Shown here piece after piece: positions 1 through 4,836 of a stretch of 5,870 nt of DNA. The translations under genes were made by a program, and so were the position numbers. The notes beneath the pieces are model-generated. The model was not told the DNA's origin, made no database searches, and saw only the letters and a program-made list of their open reading frames with translations. The stretch's first letter is position 1. Every line of letters starts with the position of its first letter. This DNA comes from an uncultured Verrucomicrobiales bacterium (GTDB lineage: Bacteria > Verrucomicrobiota > Verrucomicrobiia > Verrucomicrobiales > Akkermansiaceae), in the NCBI GenBank assembly GCA_937969125.1, contig CALBVA010000173.1, positions 1 through 5,870 of the forward strand, read 5' to 3'.

Positions 1-186
1 AAGCTCATCGTTTACCCTAAGGGGAAAATTTTCCGACTTTACCATATTTCTGAAGATCCACTCGAGCTGAACGATCTTCTCGAAAAAGGCCGCGGTCGAA
101 AAATTGCTCAAGAGCTGCTAGCCGATCTCAAAGAGGAAGCGAAACGGCATGGCGATGAACTTACCTACCCGGAATTTGGCGAATGA
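1..186 (+). CDS. Sulfatase, C-terminal fragment (5' end outside window)
   Basis: An open frame runs from the first base to a TGA at 184-186, giving 61 residues with no start inside the window. The segment LIVYPKGKIFRLYHISEDP followed by LELNDLLEKG is the pattern that closes many type I sulfatases of the alkaline phosphatase superfamily: a strand with a 'KLI.YP' core, then 'LY.i.eDP.E.nnL', then a charged helix (here about residues 36-54) that ends the protein. In the family this C-terminal subdomain packs against the catalytic domain; the active-site formylglycine motif (C/S-x-P-x-R) would lie far upstream and cannot be seen. These enzymes hydrolyse sulfate esters, often on polysaccharides, and are abundant in Verrucomicrobiota and Planctomycetota. 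Substrate and localisation cannot be judged. A related phosphodiesterase or phosphatase of the same superfamily is the main alternative. Confidence 0.7.
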   Translation, partial: KLIVYPKGKIFRLYHISEDPLELNDLLEKGRGRKIAQELLADLKEEAKRHGDELTYPEFGE

Positions 187-272
187 CTCAATTGCCCATT
201 CACGTCAGTCTAAGCAGCTGATACGACGCGAACGCACACCGACTTCCTCGAGGCTAAGAGGCTGTAAAGACG

Positions 273-297
273 AAGCCCTTGAAAGAAGCCAGGGCTT
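273..297 (+). terminator. Weak hairpin downstream of the sulfatase gene
   Basis: An inverted repeat AAGCCCT (273-279) / AGGGCTT (291-297) encloses an 11-base loop, 87 bases after the sulfatase stop. Only a short mixed T-rich stretch (TGATGTTTCG) follows, so it is a poor intrinsic terminator. It could still cap the 3' end of the sulfatase mRNA. Read on sequence alone; no folding energy was calculated. Confidence 0.25.
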
Positions 298-313
298 TGA
301 TGTTTCGAACTTC

Positions 314-348
314 CACACCCGTTCAAAACCAGCTTCTCGAAGGGTGTG
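314..348 (+). terminator. Second hairpin in the same intergenic region
   Basis: CACACCC (314-320) pairs with GGGTGTG (342-348). After one bulged base the stem can continue with TTC (322-324) / GAA (339-341), giving about ten pairs around a 14-base loop. A short GTTTT run lies about ten bases downstream (357-361). This is the strongest inverted repeat between the sulfatase and the caspase-like gene and is a plausible terminator or structured 3' end, though the T-tract is too far away for a textbook intrinsic terminator. Confidence 0.3.
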
Positions 349-429
349 TCACCTCAGTTTTCACGAAAATCCGTCATGCTAAAGTGACGCAGAGCCCTTT
401 TTTGACCTCGCACTGAGACAGCAGTTCGC

Positions 430-457
430 TTGATACCTCAACCAGACGGCATATCAT
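430..457 (+). promoter_or_regulatory. Sigma70-like promoter of the caspase-like gene
   Basis: TTGATA (430-435; five of six matches to the -35 consensus) and TATCAT (452-457; five of six matches to the -10 consensus) are separated by 16 bases. Initiation about seven bases after the -10 box would fall near 464, only about three bases before the ATG at 467. This would give a leaderless or near-leaderless mRNA, in agreement with the absence of any Shine-Dalgarno-like purine run ahead of that start. Confidence 0.4.
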
Positions 458-466
458 GGCCGCACC

Positions 467-1942
467 ATGAAATTGGTCGTCTTCTACATCACACTCCTTC
501 TCACCGTCACGGCCTCTGCACAAAAGCGGTTGGCCCTGGTGATCGGAAACTCTGATTACGTCAGCCAGAGCGACCTGAAGAATCCAGTCAATGACGCCCG
601 GCTGATGAAGGCGACCTTTGAGAAGCTCGGCTTTAAAGTTCACTATCACGCCAATGCCACCTCCACCCAAATGAAGGAGGGCATTCGTAAATTTCACGCG
701 GATCTCACTCCGGGCTGTATCACCGCGATCTTCTTTTCCGGGCATGGCGCACAGGTCGATGACCGGAACTATATCCTGCCGGTCGATCTCAAGGCGCAGT
801 TCAAATACGAGGTGAAACAGACCAGCCCCAGCCTGAAGGATCTGCTCAGTGTGATGGAAAATGCAAAGACTGGACTGAATCTCGTCTTCCTCGATTGCTG
901 CCGCAACGTCCCGAATCTCATGACAAAAGAGCGCAGCGGAAGCCAGGGCCTCGGCGAGTTCCGCACTGAGAGTGATAGCACCCTCGTCTCCTACGCCACG
1001 AAGCACGGGATGGTCGCCTATGATGATCCCAACTCCAATAACTCCCTCTACACCGCGACTCTGTCGCGCGAGCTCTTACAACCGGGCATCGTGATCGAGG
1101 AAGCCCTCCGCCGAGTCGCCAAGACGGTGTATTTGAAAAGTGGTAAAACCCAGCGCCCCTGGATGTATGGCAATCTTCTCGATCCACTCTACCTCGTCAG
1201 TAAGACCGGGAAGCCCACCACCGTCATCACTCCTCAGGCACAGCCTCAACCTCAGCGGCCCGCGACCACGAGTTTCACCGATGTCGGAAAAGTGGTCAGC
1301 GAGCGAATCCGCAAGGCCCGTTCAACCGCACCTTCGCAGTTTTACGTCGGCCAATTCGGCGAGATCCAGGCCGCAGTGAGCCTGCAATGGCTAGATGAAC
1401 TCGATGCGGTGCGCGGGTCAATCTTCCCCCTCTCCGCACAGAAGTCGCTCGACTCCGAATGGCAATTCATCGGCACGAACCGAGTGCAGGGAGAAATTGA
1501 AGTCCAGATCTATGACGGCAACAAGAAGCTCGCCACCGGATCGCTCCGCAAGGTTCGTGAAGGAGATCACCTCTTCTGGGTCGGGATGACCAGCGCGGGA
1601 GATGAGATTCGCATCAATCGTGAAATCATCCGCAAACCATCGAAAGTTTTCACCTCACGCTACTCCGGAAAGATCGGGAATTCTTCGGTGGAGGTCACCT
1701 TGAACTATGGCCGTGACCGGAGAATCACCGGTTCCTATAAGAGTCTTTCGAGTGGAAAAACCTACCAGCTTGCGGGCGACAATGCCTTCAAGGGATTTAT
1801 CTACCTCGATGAATTCATCGCCGGGAATCTCAGTGCCCGCATCCTACTGGAGAAGGCGGTGGTCGCGGGAAAGGTGACTTGGCAGGGCAAGATTTTCAAT
1901 CCAGATGGGCGCATCAATCCCGTTGTGATTTCCAAAAAATGA
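467..1942 (+). CDS. Secreted caspase-like (peptidase C14) protein with duplicated C-terminal domain
   Basis: The 491-residue protein begins with a signal peptide (1-18; hydrophobic core VVFYITLLLTVT, likely cleaved after ASA). A caspase/metacaspase-type domain follows at about residues 20-245. It opens with RLALVIGNSDY, carries the catalytic histidine in FFSGHGAQ (H93) and the catalytic cysteine in LDCCRN (C145), and ends with the family's GMVAYDD...NNSLYTATLSREL and TQRPWMYGNL segments, so the core looks intact and active. The adjacent C144 occupies a position that is usually Ala or another small residue. A Pro/Gln-rich linker (about 246-268) leads to two copies of a beta-rich domain of about 95 residues (291-384 and 397-484), which I cannot name. 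Family members cleave proteins, commonly after Arg/Lys in metacaspases or Asp in caspases; the specificity here is unknown. The ATG at 467 is preferred because the signal peptide starts there; no ribosome binding site is visible. The gene stands alone, and its stop abuts the convergent gene. Confidence 0.88.
   Translation: MKLVVFYITLLLTVTASAQKRLALVIGNSDYVSQSDLKNPVNDARLMKATFEKLGFKVHYHANATSTQMKEGIRKFHADLTPGCITAIFFSGHGAQVDDRNYILPVDLKAQFKYEVKQTSPSLKDLLSVMENAKTGLNLVFLDCCRNVPNLMTKERSGSQGLGEFRTESDSTLVSYATKHGMVAYDDPNSNNSLYTATLSRELLQPGIVIEEALRRVAKTVYLKSGKTQRPWMYGNLLDPLYLVSKTGKPTTVITPQAQPQPQRPATTSFTDVGKVVSERIRKARSTAPSQFYVGQFGEIQAAVSLQWLDELDAVRGSIFPLSAQKSLDSEWQFIGTNRVQGEIEVQIYDGNKKLATGSLRKVREGDHLFWVGMTSAGDEIRINREIIRKPSKVFTSRYSGKIGNSSVEVTLNYGRDRRITGSYKSLSSGKTYQLAGDNAFKGFIYLDEFIAGNLSARILLEKAVVAGKVTWQGKIFNPDGRINPVVISKK
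1337..1927 (+). repeat. Tandem protein-level duplication in the caspase-like gene
   Basis: Residues 291-386 and 397-487 of the caspase-like protein align with few gaps. Matching positions are Y293/Y399, G295/G401, G298/G404, V304/V410, L306/L412, W308/Y414, GS 317-318/422-423, Q333/Q434, G336/G437, N338/N439, G342/G443, I344/I445, W371/W472, G373/G474, D379/D480 and RIN 382-384/482-484. The identity is diffuse at the DNA level, so the duplication is old. The strand-rich, Gly-turn pattern suggests a small beta-sandwich or barrel repeated twice, possibly a binding module for a wall or surface ligand; that role is inference. Confidence 0.65.
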
Positions 1943-1965
1943 CTAGCTTGGAAGTCTACGAGTCA
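1934..1965 (-). terminator. Possible terminator of the minus-strand operon, spanning both stop codons
   Basis: Read on the minus strand, TGACT (1965-1961) can pair with AGTCA (1944-1940) across a 16-base loop, and six T residues (1939-1934) follow at once. The stem is only five pairs and A/T-rich, so it is weak. Its position, covering the end of the last operon gene and followed by a T-tract, is what an intrinsic terminator would show. On the plus strand there is no matching T-run, so it would not serve the caspase-like gene. Confidence 0.22.
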
Positions 1966-2464
1966 GTCGAATCGCATAAATGAGGGGAGGGATACAGAAT
2001 ACCCCGAAGGAGCAGTCAATGAGTCGCCAGTAGATGGGAATCTCACGGATCGCTCCGCAGATCAAGGCGAGCGGGAAGATAAGGAGAGACGACCAGATGC
2101 CGACATGCAGAACACCTTCGTAGCGGATGGGATCGCGATACGGCAGAATGAAGAAGAGCATGATCATCAGGTGTGCGAAGGCGAGCCAATCGGTGCCGTA
2201 GCCAATGAAAGGGTAGGCTTGATAGGTGACATCAAGGCCTTCCCTAACTCTGAGAATCCAATGAGTCAGCCCCGTGTGATTGGCGGGGTTGAGGTCATCG
2301 GCGAGAAGGTTGGCGATGAAGTTCAGCTCATGAAGAAGTGGGAAGGCAGTGACACCGCTGATGAACAAGCCGAACATCACGATGATGATGGCGACCCGGA
2401 TTTTTTTGAGATCGGTCATCTTTGTAATTACTGGGCCTGCGAAGCTCAGTGGCGGGAGTGCCAC
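1943..2464 (-). CDS. Conserved four-helix integral membrane protein, function unknown
   Basis: The product is 173 residues if started at the GTG at 2464-2462. It has four hydrophobic segments, at about residues 22-44, 90-107, 117-137 and 147-165, so it is an inner-membrane protein. Distinctive stretches are SGVTAFPLLHELN after the first helix, YGTDWLAFAH opening the second, and WRLIDCSFGVFC in the fourth. I recall similar unnamed membrane proteins in Verrucomicrobiota, Acidobacteriota and Bacteroidota but no assigned function. The start is uncertain: AGAAAGGAG (minus strand, plus coordinates 2468-2476) is an excellent Shine-Dalgarno sequence overlapping the mpl stop, but only three bases from the GTG. 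An ATG at 2419-2417 (giving MTDLKKIRV..., 158 residues) fits the protein better but lacks a binding site. The gene follows mpl by 11 bases and is probably co-transcribed with it. Its stop codon abuts that of the caspase-like gene. Confidence 0.75.
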   Translation of the reverse strand: MALPPLSFAGPVITKMTDLKKIRVAIIIVMFGLFISGVTAFPLLHELNFIANLLADDLNPANHTGLTHWILRVREGLDVTYQAYPFIGYGTDWLAFAHLMIMLFFILPYRDPIRYEGVLHVGIWSSLLIFPLALICGAIREIPIYWRLIDCSFGVFCIPPLIYAIRLTRRLPS

Positions 2465-2467
2465 GGA

Positions 2468-2476
2468 CTCCTTTCT
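2468..2476 (-). promoter_or_regulatory. Strong ribosome binding site overlapping the mpl stop codon
   Basis: The minus strand reads AGAAAGGAG here, a near-full match to the expected anti-Shine-Dalgarno partner and the only strong site ahead of a gene in this window. It overlaps the mpl TAA by one base, so ribosomes finishing mpl could reload here. The GTG at 2464 lies three bases downstream, shorter than the usual five to nine, and this creates the start-site ambiguity of the membrane protein. Confidence 0.5.
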
Positions 2477-3855
2477 TAGAGAGCCCCGAGGAGCTTTTCA
2501 TGGATGCCTCCGAAGCCGCCATTGCTGAGGACGGCAATGACGTCTCCGCCTTGGGCTTTGGCGGCGACGTGGGTGACGATTTCTTCAACCTCACCGAGAT
2601 ACCAGGCTTCGCAATCGCCGCTGTTGATATCGGCGACGAGTTTGTCGGGGTCGAGACGGTCAGCTTCGGCGACTTTTTCGGGATCGGGGATGGCGGGGAT
2701 GACAACGAAGTCGGCCTTCTTAAGATTCAAGGCGAGGTCATCTTGGAAGATGTTCCGGCGCGTGGTATTCGAGCGGGGCTCAAAGAGGACCCACAACTTG
2801 CGGGCGGGATATTTTTGGCGGAGGCCATCGATAGCCAAGCCAATCGCAGTCGGGTGGTGTGCGAAGTCATCAATGACGGTGACTCCATTGACCTCTCCCC
2901 TCTCCTGCTGGCGACGGGCGATGCCTTCGAAGCTGAGCAGGCCTTTACGAATTTCATCAGGAGTCAGTCCGGCAAAGATGGCGGAGCAGACGGCCATGGC
3001 GGCATTTCGCACGTTGAACTCACCGACCATTGGGATCTCATAGCGCTCACCATCGATGGTGAAGAGGCTACCAGTGGGTTGGTAATCGAGGTCATGAATA
3101 CGGAGATCGCAGTGCTCGCTGAAGCCGACAGTCTTGGTCTGGCACGGGGCGTCCTTGGCGGCGAGCAGGCAGTTTTGGTCATCGCCATTGATGAGGGCGA
3201 GGCCGTTGCGCGGGACGATTTTGAGCAGTCGTGAGAAGGTGAGAATGATCTCCTCAAGGTTGTCGTAGATATCGGCGTGGTCGAACTCGATGTTATTCAT
3301 CACGACGAGCTCGGGTAGGTAGTGGAGAAACTTCGACCGTTTGTCGAAGAAAGCGGTGTCGTATTCATCGCCTTCCATGACGACGAATTCGGAGTCGGTG
3401 AAGCGCGCGCCCTGTCCGAAGTTGGCGGGGATGCCCCCGATCATGAAGCCGGGTTCCTTGCCGGCAGACTCGAAGAGCCAAGCCAACATGGAACTCGTGG
3501 TGGTCTTGCCGTGAGTGCCAGAGACGACGTAGTTTCGATGGCCACGCAGGAAGTATTCCTTCAGGACCTCAGGCAGCGACATGTAGCGGAGGCGGCGATC
3601 GAGGATGGCCTCGGCTTCGTCATTCCCACGAGAGATGGCATTACCAATGACGACCGTGGTGGCGTCGGCGGGGATGTTTTCGGCGCGGTAACCTTCGATG
3701 ATCTTGAGGCCCTTGCTCTCGAGGAAGGTGGACATGGGCGGGTAGACGGCCTGGTCCGATCCGGTGACCTCAAATCCTTTTTCGATCATGCCGGCGGCGA
3801 CTGATCCCATGGCGGTTCCGCAGACCCCGACGAAGTGAAATTTTTCCTGACTCAT
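2476..3855 (-). CDS. mpl: UDP-N-acetylmuramate:L-alanyl-gamma-D-glutamyl-meso-diaminopimelate ligase
   Basis: Mpl is a cytoplasmic ATP-dependent ligase that joins the recycled murein tripeptide (L-Ala-gamma-D-Glu-meso-DAP) to UDP-MurNAc, bypassing MurC, MurD and MurE. The 459 residues match the family length (about 457 in E. coli). The N-terminal UDP-sugar domain shows HFVGVCGTAMGSVA (7-20). The central ATPase domain has the P-loop GTHGKTTT (113-120), EGDEYDTAFFDKRSKF (161-176), which separates Mpl from MurC, and NNIEFDHADIY (187-197). The C-terminal domain has GEFNVRNAA (278-286), DDFAHHPTAI (329-338), EPRSNTTRR (359-367) and LSNGGFGGIHEKLL (443-456). All expected motifs are present; GEFN replaces the E. 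coli GEHN, and Phe at this place also occurs in MurE. The ATG lies 15 bases after the upstream phosphatase stop, with no clear ribosome binding site, suggesting translational coupling. The downstream membrane protein starts 11 bases later. The enzyme implies a meso-DAP murein and a recycling route. Confidence 0.95.
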   Translation of the reverse strand: MSQEKFHFVGVCGTAMGSVAAGMIEKGFEVTGSDQAVYPPMSTFLESKGLKIIEGYRAENIPADATTVVIGNAISRGNDEAEAILDRRLRYMSLPEVLKEYFLRGHRNYVVSGTHGKTTTSSMLAWLFESAGKEPGFMIGGIPANFGQGARFTDSEFVVMEGDEYDTAFFDKRSKFLHYLPELVVMNNIEFDHADIYDNLEEIILTFSRLLKIVPRNGLALINGDDQNCLLAAKDAPCQTKTVGFSEHCDLRIHDLDYQPTGSLFTIDGERYEIPMVGEFNVRNAAMAVCSAIFAGLTPDEIRKGLLSFEGIARRQQERGEVNGVTVIDDFAHHPTAIGLAIDGLRQKYPARKLWVLFEPRSNTTRRNIFQDDLALNLKKADFVVIPAIPDPEKVAEADRLDPDKLVADINSGDCEAWYLGEVEEIVTHVAAKAQGGDVIAVLSNGGFGGIHEKLLGAL

Positions 3856-3870
3856 GTAGTTTTAAAATTC

Positions 3871-4752
3871 TTAAAATCCGGGCGCAGCAACACGGCCCTG
3901 CATGCCTTCATCGAGGCGCTCCTTCAGCATGCGATCGGCGACCTCGCTGACCATCTCCTCGAGGAGATTCCGGAGGTGGCTACCTTTACAATAATCAGCC
4001 GGGGCGATGTGCTTCACGCGCCCGGCATGGGTGCAGAGCTGGTAGCATTTTCGGAAGCTGCGGCCGGTGACGTCCTTGGGATTATAGACCGCGATGCCAT
4101 GGCCACCGTTCTTATTCATGACGGTGAAGCACGGGACATCAGTCGGGCCATCGCCGACGTAGATCATATTCTTAAAAGGAATGGGGCGAGATTCCGGGGG
4201 CATGTGGTCATTCACATCATCATCGGGGGCGAGCATGCCCTTATTAATGCGGAAGAGGTATTGCGTCTTCGTGGTGTGCGAGATGGTGCGCTTTGGGAAA
4301 CTAATGCGGCCCAGTTCATCCTCGCCGAATTCACAGCCGAACATCGCCTTCACCTTGCTGGCGATAGAGCAACCATCAAGGAGCGCCTTGAGACCAGAAG
4401 AGACGATGTAGTGCTCGACTTTAATGCCCGCCGCTTCGTGTTCGTCGCGCAGGCAGGTCTCGCGGATTTCATCGAAGACCGTTTCCACGCCCGGGTAGTA
4501 ACTCATGCCCTTCCCCAAGTCGGTGAGGTCGGCATTGGAAACATTATCCATGCCGAGGTAATCGAGCAGGCACTTCATGTAGGCGAGTTCGCCATCCCAA
4601 GAGTGCTTCTTCACGAGGAGATTGCACTTCTCCCAGAATTGCTCAGGCGCGATGCCGAACTTCGGGAAGAGGACATCGTCCTGCATATAGCTCGGGCTCA
4701 GGGTCTGATCGTAATCATAAACCAGAGCGATGGTATTCTGCGGGACGGACAT
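3871..4752 (-). CDS. HAD-superfamily phosphatase of unknown substrate
   Basis: The 293-residue soluble protein has the complete catalytic set of a haloacid dehalogenase-type phosphatase: motif I VYDYDQTLSP with nucleophile D13 and general acid/base D15; motif II YIVSSG (S118 or S119); a motif III lysine probably at K162 in SHTTKTQ; and motif IV YVGDGPTD with D201 and D205 for Mg2+. The region between motifs I and II (about 25-110) is long and helical, as in a C1-type cap like that of phosphoserine phosphatase. The C-terminal 60 residues (HIAPADYCKGSHL onward) form a mostly helical tail beyond the core fold. There is no signal peptide, so it acts in the cytoplasm. It is the first gene of a probable operon with mpl, which suggests, without proving, a sugar-phosphate substrate in murein recycling. 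No ribosome binding site precedes the ATG at 4752; a possible promoter lies very close upstream. Phosphoserine phosphatase-like or nucleotidase activity are alternatives. Confidence 0.85.
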   Translation of the reverse strand: MSVPQNTIALVYDYDQTLSPSYMQDDVLFPKFGIAPEQFWEKCNLLVKKHSWDGELAYMKCLLDYLGMDNVSNADLTDLGKGMSYYPGVETVFDEIRETCLRDEHEAAGIKVEHYIVSSGLKALLDGCSIASKVKAMFGCEFGEDELGRISFPKRTISHTTKTQYLFRINKGMLAPDDDVNDHMPPESRPIPFKNMIYVGDGPTDVPCFTVMNKNGGHGIAVYNPKDVTGRSFRKCYQLCTHAGRVKHIAPADYCKGSHLRNLLEEMVSEVADRMLKERLDEGMQGRVAAPGF

Positions 4753-4836
4753 GGCAGGCGCAGCATGACCTGTGGGATCGATTGTGTCAAAATCCGAGAT
4801 GGACGGGTGGCTTTAGCTCCGTAGTCTCACTTACCC
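4753..4836. promoter_or_regulatory. Divergent intergenic region between the mpl operon and an exported-protein gene
   Basis: These 84 bases must hold the start signals for both directions. The leftward operon has a perfect -35 hexamer TTGACA (minus strand, plus coordinates 4785-4790). Seventeen bases on is CATGCT (4767-4762), a poor -10 with three matches. If used, transcription would begin only a few bases ahead of the ATG at 4752. For the rightward gene I see no convincing promoter pair and no Shine-Dalgarno sequence before the ATG at 4837. No clear operator dyad is visible. Confidence 0.35.

Noticed and set aside
149..382. 77-residue plus-strand frame overlapping the sulfatase end and the intergenic region
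   Set aside because: Its composition is unlike a protein (scattered Arg/Ser/His, no hydrophobic core), it overlaps the sulfatase tail, and it runs through the inverted repeats.
374..1006. 210-residue minus-strand open frame over the caspase-like gene
   Set aside because: The opposite strand encodes a signal peptide and a full His/Cys protease core, so this frame is a shadow.
467..1942. Caspase-like gene as part of an antiphage or cell-death defence cluster
   Set aside because: The protein is exported by its signal peptide and its neighbours are a sulfatase tail and murein genes; no sensor, effector or defence partner is adjacent.
2449..3234. 261-residue plus-strand open frame opposite mpl
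   Set aside because: It is antisense to the highly conserved mpl and rich in Asp, Gly and Glu in the manner of a mirrored frame, with no family motif.
3322..3804. 160-residue plus-strand open frame opposite the mpl 5' half
   Set aside because: It mirrors the conserved P-loop and N-terminal domain of Mpl on the other strand; there is no independent start signal or motif.
3835..4824. 329-residue plus-strand open frame opposite the HAD phosphatase gene
   Set aside because: It lies antisense to a gene with complete catalytic motifs, shows no recognisable domain, and its composition is what the reverse frame of a GC-rich codon pattern produces.
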